A DNA stretch of 64,000 nt, taken from Acinetobacter pittii ANC 4050 (GTDB lineage Bacteria; Pseudomonadota; Gammaproteobacteria; Pseudomonadales; Moraxellaceae). The stretch lies in contig NZ_KB976987.1 in the NCBI RefSeq assembly GCF_000399685.1, positions 2,183,944 to 2,247,943 of the forward strand. Reading direction: 5' to 3'. The first letter of the stretch is position 1. Every line of letters begins with the position of its first letter. Under the pieces are notes generated by a model. The model had not been told where the DNA came from, did no database searches, and was given only the letters and a program-made list of their open reading frames with translations. The translations under genes and the position numbers were made by a program. Below, in pieces: positions 1 to 8,318 of this stretch.

Positions 1-833
1 CTGATTTTGAGCCACATGATCTTACGGCGCTCATGCAAATCAATTCAGCCCAAGAGCAAGACATTCGCAACCGACTTAATCATGCCGAGCGTTTATTAAG
101 TGAAGCCTCGTCTGCACTTAAAACCATGCAAGAGCAATTGAGTGAGCACTTACAAACTCAGCCAGATATTGAACATGAAAAGCTTGTTAACCTTATTCAA
201 GACAATATTGCAGAGCTTAAAGCACAACTTGAAGTACGTGATCGGCTTAAACTTAAGCTCGAAGTACATCAACAAAACCTTGCGAAGCAGCAACAATATG
301 CCGAGCAAATTCAGAATATTCAGCAAGAAGAACATCGCTGGAGCAAAATTTCAGGTTTGATTGGCGATGCTAAAGGTAAAGAGTTCCGCGACTACGCCCA
401 GCAATATCATTTAGATATTTTAGTAGAACATGCCAACCAGCAACTGGCGATGCTGTCTCAGCGTTATACGCTAAAACGTCTTGATCAGTCCTTAAGCCTT
501 GCCATTATTGACCACGATATGGATGGAGAAACTCGCTCTGTTGCCTCTTTGTCTGGCGGTGAGTCATTCTTAACTGCCCTTGCTTTGTCTTTAGCGATTG
601 CCAATATGGCTTCGGGTTCAATGAAAATTGAATCGCTATTTATTGATGAAGGCTTTGGTACTTTGGATGCTTCTTCTTTGCATATGGTCATGAATGCTTT
701 AGATCAACTGCAAAATCAGGGACGTCAGGTCATTCTCATCTCACACATTCAAGAAATGCATGAGCGTATTCCTGTACAAATTCAGGTAAAACCACTCGGT
801 GCAGGTGCAAGTACTATTGAAGTGGTAGGTTAA
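1..833 (+). CDS. sbcC: Exonuclease SbcC, C-terminal part (5' end outside window)
   Basis: C-terminal portion of the large subunit of the SbcCD nuclease, an SMC/Rad50-like ATPase that processes hairpins and DNA ends. The frame is open to the left edge, so the gene starts upstream. The visible part begins with a Gln/Glu-rich coiled coil (window positions about 33-360). It is followed by the ABC signature LSGGESFLTALALSLA and the Walker B stretch LFIDEGFGTLD, then the D-loop/H-loop region ending ILISHIQEM. These are the C-terminal half of a split ABC ATPase head. The partner sbcD would be expected upstream and is not seen. A strong hairpin terminator follows the stop. Confidence 0.93.
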   Translation, partial: DFEPHDLTALMQINSAQEQDIRNRLNHAERLLSEASSALKTMQEQLSEHLQTQPDIEHEKLVNLIQDNIAELKAQLEVRDRLKLKLEVHQQNLAKQQQYAEQIQNIQQEEHRWSKISGLIGDAKGKEFRDYAQQYHLDILVEHANQQLAMLSQRYTLKRLDQSLSLAIIDHDMDGETRSVASLSGGESFLTALALSLAIANMASGSMKIESLFIDEGFGTLDASSLHMVMNALDQLQNQGRQVILISHIQEMHERIPVQIQVKPLGAGASTIEVVG

Positions 834-841
834 AACTAAAA

Positions 842-869
842 AGCCCCGACATCCTGTCGGGGCTTTTTT
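842..869 (+). terminator. Intrinsic terminator after sbcC
   Basis: A 9-bp GC-rich stem (agccccgac / gtcggggct) with a 5-nt loop is followed by five T. A short A run on the left side means it could also stop minus-strand transcription from yggS about 170 bp away. Confidence 0.9.
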
Positions 870-1033
870 AGATTCTGCGTTGGTATAACTCCTGTCGTAC
901 CTGTATGCATCCATTCATCACTGTTTATTGTTATTCTTAGAAACATCCTGTTTCCTGATGAGTTCATAGTACGAAAAAAGCGTTGTCTGCCATAGCCGCA
1001 AAAGGCCGCAATTTCTGTAAGATAAAGCTTACA

Positions 1034-1726
1034 TCACCCTTTTTGCGAATAGTCTCTAGCACCAAACAATGCTGTTCCTACACGAACCATCGTTGATCCT
1101 GCAGCAATTGCAGCTTCTAAATCACTCGACATTCCCATGCTTAAAGTATCCCAATCTTCTGGGTGGGCATGCTTTTCTTTCACCGCATCAAACAAGGCTT
1201 TAGCATCTGAAAAAGCGGCAGTATTGTCAGGGGCTGGAATGACCATTAAACCGCGTAATTTGATTTTTGGTAATTGACTCATTTGGGCAACCAGCTCGGC
1301 AACTTCATCTGGTGCACAACCATCTTTACTGTCTTGCCCATCAATATTCACTTGCAAACAAATATTCAGAGCAGATTGATCATCGCCACGTTGGTTAGAT
1401 AGCCGCTCAGCAATAATTAAACGATCTACACCATGTACCCAATCAAATTTCTCGGCCAAATGTTTAGTCTTGTTGCGTTGAACATGACCAATAAAATGCC
1501 ATTCAATTTCCAAATCCTGTAAAGCTTCGATTTTATCTAAAGCTTCTTGCAAATAGTTTTCGCCAAATGCTCTTTGCCCTGCTGCATACATTTCACGCAA
1601 ACTTTCACTTGGATGTGTTTTTGATACGGCTAAAAGTTGCACGGTTTCAGGCGCACGTTGAGCATTCTCACAAGCAGTTTGGATTTGCTGTAATACGAGC
1701 TGCCGCGCATCTTGCAGGTAATTCAT
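1034..1726 (-). CDS. yggS: YggS/PROSC-family PLP homeostasis protein
   Basis: Pyridoxal-phosphate-binding TIM-barrel protein of the YggS/PLPBP family, which buffers free PLP and affects amino-acid and vitamin B6 balance; no catalytic reaction is established. Family marks visible are LLAVSKTHP (PLP lysine), FGENYLQEA, WHFIGHVQRNK, and the phosphate-binding end LSMGMSSDLEAAI and GSTMVRVGTALFG. The start used is the ATG giving MNYLQDARQ and 230 residues, close to the family length; a TTG 21 bp upstream and an ATG 15 bp upstream are in frame. It is divergent from pilT, an arrangement also seen next to pilT in pseudomonads. Confidence 0.9.
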   Translation of the reverse strand: MNYLQDARQLVLQQIQTACENAQRAPETVQLLAVSKTHPSESLREMYAAGQRAFGENYLQEALDKIEALQDLEIEWHFIGHVQRNKTKHLAEKFDWVHGVDRLIIAERLSNQRGDDQSALNICLQVNIDGQDSKDGCAPDEVAELVAQMSQLPKIKLRGLMVIPAPDNTAAFSDAKALFDAVKEKHAHPEDWDTLSMGMSSDLEAAIAAGSTMVRVGTALFGARDYSQKG

Positions 1727-1852
1727 TGACAAGGTTCTCATTTTCAAAAAACTTTTTTGCTTTTCACCTAAAGCGAGGTGTTGGTAAGCCTCGGTGAAAG
1801 CCGTATATTATTCTACAAAATAATGACATATTTTGATTTACTTGGGGAAATT

Positions 1853-2890
1853 ATGGATATTACAGAGCTACTCGCCTTCTCTGTGAAAAATGGCGCATCC
1901 GATTTACACTTGTCTGCTGGCATGCCACCAATGATTCGCGTTGATGGTGAGGTTCGTCGCATTAACTTACCAGCTCTAGATCATAAAGATGTTCACCGTC
2001 TGGTCTACGACATCATGAATGATAAACAGCGTCGTGACTACGAAGAAAAACTTGAAACCGACTTTTCTTTTGAAGTACCTAATGTTGCGCGTTTCCGTGT
2101 TAACGCATTTAACCAAAACCGTGGTGCCGGTGCAGTGTTTCGTACCATTCCTTCCAAAGTACTTACCATGGAAGATTTAGGCCTAGGTCAAATCTTTAAA
2201 GATATTTGTGATTATCCACGTGGCATTGTACTGGTCACAGGTCCAACAGGTTCAGGTAAATCCACCACACTTGCAGCGATGATGGACTACATTAATGAAA
2301 ACCGTTATGACCACATTTTAACAGTTGAAGACCCTATCGAGTTTGTACACCAGTCTAAGAAATGTCTCATCAACCAACGTGAAGTGCATCGTGATACACA
2401 TGGTTTTAATGAAGCGCTACGTTCAGCACTGCGTGAAGACCCAGATATTATTTTGGTCGGTGAGATGCGTGACCTTGAAACGATTCGTTTAGCGCTTACT
2501 GCTGCCGAAACAGGCCATTTGGTGTTTGGTACGCTCCATACCACTTCTGCTGCGAAAACCATTGACCGTGTGATTGATGTATTCCCTGCCGAAGAAAAAG
2601 ACATGGTTCGAGCTATGCTGTCTGAATCTTTACAGGCTGTTATTTCACAAACCCTGCTTAAAAAGAATGGTGGCGGTCGTGTAGCAGCCCATGAAATCAT
2701 GATTGGTATTCCTGCCATTCGTAACTTAATTCGTGAAAATAAAGTCGCGCAAATGTACTCAGCCATTCAGACTGGTGCGAATCATGGCATGACCACCCTC
2801 GACCAAAGCTTAAAAGGTTTAGTCGCTCGCGGTGTAATCAGCCCACAAACGGCTCGTACTGCTGCTAAACAACCTGAATCATTCCTATAA
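1853..2890 (+). CDS. pilT: Type IV pilus retraction ATPase PilT
   Basis: Hexameric cytoplasmic ATPase that depolymerises type IV pili and powers twitching motility and DNA uptake. The protein has an N-terminal PAS-like domain, the Walker A motif GPTGSGKST, the Asp box EDPIEF, Walker B ILVGEMRD, the His box GHLVFGTLHT, and the PilT-specific AIRNLIRE motif near the C terminus. The ATG at 1853 is chosen because GGGGAAA lies just upstream and it gives 345 residues, the usual PilT length; the frame is open 75 bp further upstream. pilU follows after 19 bp, so the two are probably co-transcribed. Confidence 0.97.
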   Translation: MDITELLAFSVKNGASDLHLSAGMPPMIRVDGEVRRINLPALDHKDVHRLVYDIMNDKQRRDYEEKLETDFSFEVPNVARFRVNAFNQNRGAGAVFRTIPSKVLTMEDLGLGQIFKDICDYPRGIVLVTGPTGSGKSTTLAAMMDYINENRYDHILTVEDPIEFVHQSKKCLINQREVHRDTHGFNEALRSALREDPDIILVGEMRDLETIRLALTAAETGHLVFGTLHTTSAAKTIDRVIDVFPAEEKDMVRAMLSESLQAVISQTLLKKNGGGRVAAHEIMIGIPAIRNLIRENKVAQMYSAIQTGANHGMTTLDQSLKGLVARGVISPQTARTAAKQPESFL

Positions 2891-2909
2891 AAATAACTAG
2901 AGAATAAAT

Positions 2910-4028
2910 ATGGATTTTAATGACCTGCTCAACCTGATGGTTGAAAAAAAATCATCCGACCTCTTTATTACAGATGGCGTTGCACCATCGATGAAGATTA
3001 ACGGGCAAATTGTTCCCATTTCAAAAAACAGTCTTTCAGGCGAAATAATTGGTCAACTATTACATTCCATCATGAGTGAAAAACAGCGCAAAGAATTTGC
3101 AGACACTCGTGAATGTAACTTTGCCATTATGAACCGTGATAAAACTGCCCGCTTTCGTGTGAGTGCTTTTCAGCAACGTGACATGCCGGGTATGGTACTC
3201 CGTCGAATTGAAACTAAAATTCCTTCAATTGATGACTTGCAATTACCGCCTGTACTTAAAGATTTATCGATGACCAAACGCGGTATCATTATTTTTGTAG
3301 GTGCAACAGGTACAGGTAAATCGACCTCACTGGCTTCTATGATTAGTTATCGCAACCATAACTCTAAAGGTCACATCATTACCATTGAAGACCCCATCGA
3401 ATTTATTCATGAACATGCTGGCTGCATCATTACCCAACGTGAAGTTGGAATCGATACTGATTCATTTGAAATTGCCTTAAAGAATACTTTGCGACAAGCA
3501 CCCGATGTCATCTTGATTGGTGAGATTCGTACGCGTGAAGTGATGGACTATGCGATTGGCTTCGCCGAAACGGGTCACTTGGTCTTAGCCACAATGCACG
3601 CCAACAACGCCAACCAAGCACTTGATCGTATTATTCACTTCTTTGAAAGTGATCGCCACAGCCAGCTCTACATGGATTTATCTCTTAACTTAAAGGCCAT
3701 GATTGCACAGCAACTTATTCCAACGCCTGATGGTAACTCGCGCCGTGCCGCAATTGAGATTCTAATTAACTCACCATTAATTTCAGACTATATTCGTAAA
3801 GGCGAAATTCATGAAATTAAAGATTTAATGAAACGCTCACGTGAACTTGGTATGCAAACCTTTGACCAAGCGCTCTTTGATCTTTATAAGTCAGGCCAAA
3901 TTACCTATAAAGATGCATTAAAACATGCTGACTCACCAAACGATTTACGTTTAACAATTAAGCTTGCCGAAGAAGGTCCTGATCAAATTGCAGGCACAAA
4001 TCAGCATTTAACCTTCGACAAACAGTAA
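2910..4028 (+). CDS. pilU: PilT-dependent accessory retraction ATPase PilU
   Basis: Paralogue of PilT (372 residues) that helps retract type IV pili under load and normally needs PilT. It carries Walker A GATGTGKST, EDPIEF, Walker B ILIGEIRT and a His box GHLVLATMH. The AIRNLIRE motif of PilT is replaced by SPLISDYIRKGEI, the usual difference for PilU. The C-terminal 30 residues extend beyond PilT. The gene is second in a pilT-pilU pair and is closed by a terminator. Confidence 0.96.
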   Translation: MDFNDLLNLMVEKKSSDLFITDGVAPSMKINGQIVPISKNSLSGEIIGQLLHSIMSEKQRKEFADTRECNFAIMNRDKTARFRVSAFQQRDMPGMVLRRIETKIPSIDDLQLPPVLKDLSMTKRGIIIFVGATGTGKSTSLASMISYRNHNSKGHIITIEDPIEFIHEHAGCIITQREVGIDTDSFEIALKNTLRQAPDVILIGEIRTREVMDYAIGFAETGHLVLATMHANNANQALDRIIHFFESDRHSQLYMDLSLNLKAMIAQQLIPTPDGNSRRAAIEILINSPLISDYIRKGEIHEIKDLMKRSRELGMQTFDQALFDLYKSGQITYKDALKHADSPNDLRLTIKLAEEGPDQIAGTNQHLTFDKQ

Positions 4029-4042
4029 TTTCTTCATAAAAA

Positions 4043-4072
4043 AAGGAAGGTTAAACGTAACCTTCCTTTTTT
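4043..4072. terminator. Bidirectional terminator between pilU and fur
   Basis: An 11-bp stem (aaggaaggtta / taaccttcctt) with a 4-nt loop has T runs on the plus side and A runs on the other side. It fits both the pilU (+) and fur (-) ends. Confidence 0.88.
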
Positions 4073-4097
4073 ATTTGTTTTCTTTGTGTGAAAACGA

Positions 4098-4535
4098 TTA
4101 TTTCTTGCGCAGTACTTCCTGACATTCAGGTTCGTTACAGTAACCGTAGAGGTTTAATGAGTGACCCGTTAAAGTAAACCCATGTTGCTCTGCTACAGCA
4201 TGCTGTTCCTTCTCGATAATATCATTAGTAAATTCAATAACTTTGTTGCAATTATGGCAAACTAAATGATCGTGATGATCTTCTTGCATAATTTCGAAAA
4301 CAGAATGATTATTTTCAAAATGATGGCGCTGAATGATACCTGCAGCTTCAAATTGTGTTAACACACGGTAAACTGTCGCAAGACCGACATCTTCCCCTTG
4401 TTCTAACAAAGTCTTGTAAATATCTTCAGCGCTAAGATGATGTTGTTTTGAATTTTCTAATAATTCCAAAATCTTAATTCGTGGAAGGGTAACTTTAAGT
4501 CCAGCTTTGCGCAAATCTTGATTGGAAATAGGCAT
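4098..4535 (-). CDS. fur: Ferric uptake regulator Fur
   Basis: Iron-responsive DNA-binding repressor of siderophore and iron-uptake genes. It has the N-terminal winged helix (LRKAGLKVTLPRIKIL, then VGLATVYRVLTQFEAAGI). The metal-binding C-terminal domain has HHFENNHSVFE, HHDHLVCHNCNKVIEF with its CxxC, and a second Cys pair near the end (YGYCNEPEC). The ATG at 4535 (MPISNQDL) gives 145 residues, the normal length, and has a GAGAGA ribosome site; a TTG 27 bp upstream is in frame but less likely. Divergent from bamE. Confidence 0.97.
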   Translation of the reverse strand: MPISNQDLRKAGLKVTLPRIKILELLENSKQHHLSAEDIYKTLLEQGEDVGLATVYRVLTQFEAAGIIQRHHFENNHSVFEIMQEDHHDHLVCHNCNKVIEFTNDIIEKEQHAVAEQHGFTLTGHSLNLYGYCNEPECQEVLRKK

Positions 4536-4646
4536 GAAAAAAGGTCTCTCAACAAATCTCAAGTTGGAATAGGCAATAGAATTTAGATGAAGTATGATCT
4601 ATCCTTTGATCAAATGCATCATAATTTATTGGGATAGTGTAGCAAA

Positions 4647-5045
4647 ATGCAAAAACTCGTGCTGACGTTATTAGTCACTTCACTCCTTGCCGGTTGTTCA
4701 ATCTTTGGTGTATATAAGGTTGATATTCCTCAAGGGACTCCATTGACCAAAGCTCAGGCCTCTCAAGTACAAGTCGGCATGAATTTCCAGCAAGTGCGTT
4801 TTTTGCTTGGTAGTCCAACTGTGACTGATCCCCTCAATCCTCTACGTTGGGACTACATTTACAACTATATCCCGGGAACCTATGCGAAAAAAGCAAAAAT
4901 CCCCGCAGCACATGGTCAGCATTTAAAAATTTACTTTGATGGAACTGGCACAGTAACTAAAATTGAAGGTTTAGAAACTATTCCAGAATCGCAACCAGGT
5001 TTACCTGCTTCTAAAGAAGCGATTTTAACTGCACCACCACTATAA
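4647..5045 (+). CDS. bamE: Outer-membrane assembly lipoprotein BamE (SmpA/OmlA)
   Basis: Small lipoprotein of the BAM complex that inserts beta-barrel proteins into the outer membrane. It has a signal peptide with lipobox LLAGC (lipidated Cys16) followed by a SmpA/OmlA domain with the signature VQVGMNFQQVRFLLGSP and WDYIYNY. At 132 residues it is slightly longer than E. coli BamE because of a Pro-rich tail. The fur/bamE divergent arrangement is common in gammaproteobacteria. Confidence 0.95.
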   Translation: MQKLVLTLLVTSLLAGCSIFGVYKVDIPQGTPLTKAQASQVQVGMNFQQVRFLLGSPTVTDPLNPLRWDYIYNYIPGTYAKKAKIPAAHGQHLKIYFDGTGTVTKIEGLETIPESQPGLPASKEAILTAPPL

Positions 5046-5065
5046 TCGTTTTTTCTAATAAAAAT

Positions 5066-5098
5066 AAACCCCTCAAGTGAAATACTTTGAGGGGTTTT
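5066..5098. terminator. Bidirectional terminator between bamE and rnfH
   Basis: An 11-bp stem (aaacccctcaa / ttgaggggttt) with T runs on both strands lies between converging genes. Confidence 0.87.
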
Positions 5099-5109
5099 GT
5101 TTATGGGGC

Positions 5110-5424
5110 TTATTGCTTAAAGCGATTACTTTTAATATATCGCCCCACAGGGTTTTTCTCGGCGCGTTTACGGCGTATATCTTTAGGATTAATGGTTAAA
5201 GGTCGATAAACCTCAACTCGATCACCCGCTTGTAAAATCGCATATGCCTCAACTTTTGCACCAAAGATGCCAAGTTGTAGTGGTTCAGGCAAACTCACTT
5301 GCGCTTGCAACCCACTCGCCTCAACTGCTTGTAATGCAGTCATACCAGCCTCAAATGGAATAGCAACTAAAAACTGTTGCTCTGGGGCTGCAAAAGCAAC
5401 CCACACTTGCTGAGCTTTTTCCAT
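5110..5424 (-). CDS. rnfH: RnfH-family ubiquitin-like protein (UPF0125)
   Basis: Small beta-grasp protein of the RnfH/UPF0125 family, whose role is not firmly known. Recognisable features are VWVAFAAPEQQFLVAIPFE at the N terminus, GIFGAKVEAYAILQAGDRVEVYRPL, and the basic tail DIRRKRAEKNP. The ATG at 5424 gives 104 residues and forms a TGATG stop/start junction with the upstream membrane-protein gene, implying translational coupling. The open frame runs further upstream but without family similarity. rnfH commonly lies near bamE in gammaproteobacteria. Confidence 0.85.
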   Translation of the reverse strand: MEKAQQVWVAFAAPEQQFLVAIPFEAGMTALQAVEASGLQAQVSLPEPLQLGIFGAKVEAYAILQAGDRVEVYRPLTINPKDIRRKRAEKNPVGRYIKSNRFKQ

Positions 5425-6506
5425 CAGATCATTTGTCCAATTACCGCAACCATGGCAATGATAATTGAAAGCGGTAATACAATACGTACCGCAATACGCC
5501 ATAAGTTATAAAACAACTCATTGCTAAAATTCATCGATTTACGCAAATGGCTAATTTTCATAATCCAGCCAGCAAAAATGGCATAGATCAGGCAAATGAG
5601 TAATCCCCAAAGCATCAAAATCAGTGTAAAGATACTATGAAGCTCAGGTACAGCCCAAACCGCAATCGCTATAACAATAATCACCCACTGTAAAACAGGC
5701 ATAAGCTGACGCTGAGCAAGCTGTTCTCTAGCCAATTGTACAAATAACGCTGTGGTCATGACTGCGGTAAAGATCCAAGTAAAAACAGGGAGCTGCGCTT
5801 GTAAAGAAAAGAAACCAAAGGCAATCACAGCGATGAGTTGAGCTAACCAGATTGGAAGAACCGTTTTGGTTGCGCCTTCTTGTGTCTGCACAGCACCTAC
5901 ACTATTTTGCCAGTAAAGCCCTAAACCTAACCCACTCGCAACAAGCGCAAGAACAGTCGCATTACCCCACTCTTTAAACTCAACATTTGTCCAGTGCCAA
6001 GGCTGTAAAGTCGTTCCCATTGTGTTAGCTAAAACAAGAGAAGCAATTACCCCAATCGTCATGAGCAAAACTAAAATCTGACGTGGAATAAAAGATAAAA
6101 TTAAACCCACAACAGCAAGACCTGCGAAAACAAGCTGCCCAGAAACGCTATTATTAAGTTGTGTAGCTAGTAAATTGCCAGCGGTACTTAATACATTACC
6201 CGCTAAAAATGGAATAAAAATAACTGCAAGCCAGCCAACCAAACGCCATTTTGGGGAACTATCTGCTTCACGAGTTAAACTTGATAACGCATTTAAGGCT
6301 GTAGTCTTCGACCGTTTTGCTAAAGCAATTTCCAAATAACAAACTGGTAGTGCCACTAGCAACATTGTGCCTAACCACAATAACCAGAAATCGAGTTGAC
6401 GATCAATCTGGATGCCCATCGTGGGTGCCAATGTCGCCATAATGATGAAAGATAAGCAAAACGCCATCAGGGGCGATAACCATCGTGACATAGGTATGTC
6501 CTGCAT
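5424..6506 (-). CDS. NSS (SNF)-like membrane protein, degenerate TM1
   Basis: Integral membrane protein of 360 residues with about ten hydrophobic segments. Parts look like neurotransmitter:sodium symporters: FWLLWLGTMLLVALPVCYLE resembles NSS TM2, ALVASGLGLGLYWQNSVGA resembles the TM6-7 region, and the C terminus LWRIAVRIVLPLSIII is NSS-like. The conserved TM1 stretch (GNxWRFPY type) that forms the Na+/substrate site is absent, and the protein is shorter than usual for NSS. The start at 6506 follows AAGGAA; a longer open frame exists. It is coupled to rnfH. Transport substrate, or transport at all, cannot be assigned. Confidence 0.6.
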   Translation of the reverse strand: MQDIPMSRWLSPLMAFCLSFIIMATLAPTMGIQIDRQLDFWLLWLGTMLLVALPVCYLEIALAKRSKTTALNALSSLTREADSSPKWRLVGWLAVIFIPFLAGNVLSTAGNLLATQLNNSVSGQLVFAGLAVVGLILSFIPRQILVLLMTIGVIASLVLANTMGTTLQPWHWTNVEFKEWGNATVLALVASGLGLGLYWQNSVGAVQTQEGATKTVLPIWLAQLIAVIAFGFFSLQAQLPVFTWIFTAVMTTALFVQLAREQLAQRQLMPVLQWVIIVIAIAVWAVPELHSIFTLILMLWGLLICLIYAIFAGWIMKISHLRKSMNFSNELFYNLWRIAVRIVLPLSIIIAMVAVIGQMI

Positions 6507-6575
6507 TATGCATTCCTTGAAAAAGACTATAGATATTTTGCCCGTGTCATGCTTGAAAATCAAAGTTTGCTCAAT

Positions 6576-6607
6576 AAAAAAAGCAAACTACCGAATCGAT
6601 AGTTTGC
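6576..6607 (-). terminator. Terminator after bacteriohemerythrin gene
   Basis: An 8-bp stem (gcaaacta / tagtttgc) is followed on the minus strand by seven T. Confidence 0.85.
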
Positions 6608-6644
6608 CGCGCTAACTGAAATTATGAGTTATTTTTATTTCAGG

Positions 6645-7100
6645 TTATGAGAAAAACCGAGCAAACCAGTTTTTCCCTTTCTTTTTTTCTTTTTCTCTAA
6701 TAATTCCCATCATATTTTCTTTTACTGCCCCTACATAATCGGCATCATCATGTTGAATATGGTTAATTAACCATTTAGCCAAAATTTCTTGTAATTCCGC
6801 TTCAATCGTATGCCCCATTTCAAAACGTTCACGATATAACTCTATTTTTTTAATAAATAAGTCATGTACTCGTTTATGAGGTACACGATATTTATAATCA
6901 GCTTCCTCTTGCAAACTTTCTTCGAAAGTAAAATGTGATTGCGTATAATCGATAATATTGTCTAAAACATCTTTAATACGACGTCTATCCTCTTCATCTT
7001 TTACATCATCAATCTCATTAATATAATCAAGTATTCGTTTATGTTGCTCATCGATAACATCAATACCCGTATTATATTCTGAAGCCCATTTCATTTTCAT
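6645..7100 (-). CDS. Bacteriohemerythrin
   Basis: Single-domain hemerythrin (151 residues) predicted to bind O2 at a non-haem di-iron centre in a four-helix bundle. The iron-ligand pattern is complete: an early His in IDEQHKRIL, HFTFEE (HxxxE), HKRVHD (HxxxH), and HIQHDDADY (HxxxxD). The tail KEKKKGKNWFARFFS is basic then aromatic and could touch membrane, which is inference. The ATG at 7100 has GGGGAGA just upstream. It is a single-gene unit with its own terminator. Confidence 0.9.
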   Translation of the reverse strand: MKMKWASEYNTGIDVIDEQHKRILDYINEIDDVKDEEDRRRIKDVLDNIIDYTQSHFTFEESLQEEADYKYRVPHKRVHDLFIKKIELYRERFEMGHTIEAELQEILAKWLINHIQHDDADYVGAVKENMMGIIREKEKKKGKNWFARFFS

Positions 7101-7362
7101 ACATCTCCCCAATGATGCTTAATGATTGTTGCATAAACTGCATGATATATTTAAAGAATATAAATAAAAACAAACCTATTTTGTCAGCTTTAGCATATAA
7201 AAGTTATATTTAACACAAGTTATTGTTTTTATATATTTTAATTAAAATTAACCAACTAAAATAATAAAGTATTTTTTAAACAAACTATTTTATTATTAAC
7301 TGATTAAAATATATAAATATCCTTATTCATATATTTTAAATATATTTTAAATATATTTTATA
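7101..7362. other. AT-rich intergenic region
   Basis: About 260 bp of very AT-rich DNA between two minus-strand genes. The part at 7320-7365 is built from near-copies of an ATATTTTAAAT unit. No gene, tRNA or convincing terminator is seen. It must hold the hemerythrin promoter and the end of the amidotransferase transcript. Confidence 0.6.
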
Positions 7363-8211
7363 TTAATACTGATCTGCACGTGTAATACGTTTAAGTTCAG
7401 GATTTTCCTGTTCGCGCTTTAATCTTTCTACAAAAGTAAGAGCTTTTTTAACTGGTTTACCATGTTGAAATAAAATCATTTCACCAGGTTGATACGCTGT
7501 CCAATTTTCATTATGTGTTAAAGGTTCAGTCGTTATAACTGCCACACGATCTTCAGGTGTTGTTACCTGACTAAAGTCAACTTCAACATCTAAATCAATT
7601 AAGTGAGCATGATTAAATGGATATTCACGCACTAACCAATGTAATTTAGTAATGGCATAACTAAATAATGCTTTGCCATTAGATAGACAATAATTAAATG
7701 TGCCATATTCCGCAATTTGCGGAGAAATCTTTTCTAATACTTCAAAGATTTGTTCAAGACTTGGCTCTTCATAACCAAAGACTTCAACGAGTTGATCGAG
7801 CAAGTAGCAAAATGCACGTTCACTATCCGTATTACCTACTGGTGTGAAACGTCCACTTAATGGCGGATTAAAGTCATGTAAATCACCATTATGAGCAAAA
7901 ATCCAGTGTCGCCCCCACAGCTCACGAATAAAGGGATGTGAATTTTCTAAAGTGATTTTGCCTTGAGTAGCTTTGCGAATGTGTGCAATCACATTGCGTG
8001 ATTTAATAGGATAATTACGAATAAGATCGGCAATTGGAGATTCAACTGCCGACTGGTTATCAACGAATAAACGGCACGCCTTATCTTCGAAAAATGCAAT
8101 ACCAAATCCATCGCTATGATCTGAGGTAATTCCTGCACGTTGTGAAAAACCACGGAAAGAAAAAGTAATATCCGTTGGTGTTGCACAATTCATTCCTAAT
8201 AGCTGGCACAT
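7363..8211 (-). CDS. Class II glutamine amidotransferase-like protein (YafJ type)
   Basis: Ntn-hydrolase fold protein of the YafJ/class II glutamine amidotransferase family (282 residues). Cys2 after the initiator Met (MCQLLGMN) is the predicted nucleophile, which also fixes the start. Other motifs are HSDGFGIAFF, HIRKATQGKI, NSHPF, FAHNGDL and GNTDSERAF, typical of glutaminase domains. There is no synthase domain, so the acceptor substrate is unknown. It stands alone between the hemerythrin and OlsB-like genes. Confidence 0.88.
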   Translation of the reverse strand: MCQLLGMNCATPTDITFSFRGFSQRAGITSDHSDGFGIAFFEDKACRLFVDNQSAVESPIADLIRNYPIKSRNVIAHIRKATQGKITLENSHPFIRELWGRHWIFAHNGDLHDFNPPLSGRFTPVGNTDSERAFCYLLDQLVEVFGYEEPSLEQIFEVLEKISPQIAEYGTFNYCLSNGKALFSYAITKLHWLVREYPFNHAHLIDLDVEVDFSQVTTPEDRVAVITTEPLTHNENWTAYQPGEMILFQHGKPVKKALTFVERLKREQENPELKRITRADQY

Positions 8212-8318
8212 ATCGCTTTTAAACTACTTTTAATTACCCCATCTGCTCTATTGTGCATGAGAGTAAAATGGCTTGCAAATCTCAATATGTGCTGGCTATT
8301 ACAAAATAGGAAATATGA

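Noticed and set aside
4563..4646. Fur box in the fur-bamE spacer
   Set aside because: No convincing GATAAT-type 19-bp inverted repeat could be found there.
7320..7365. Short repeats as a possible CRISPR array
   Set aside because: Units are about 11 bp, pure A/T and contiguous with no spacers.
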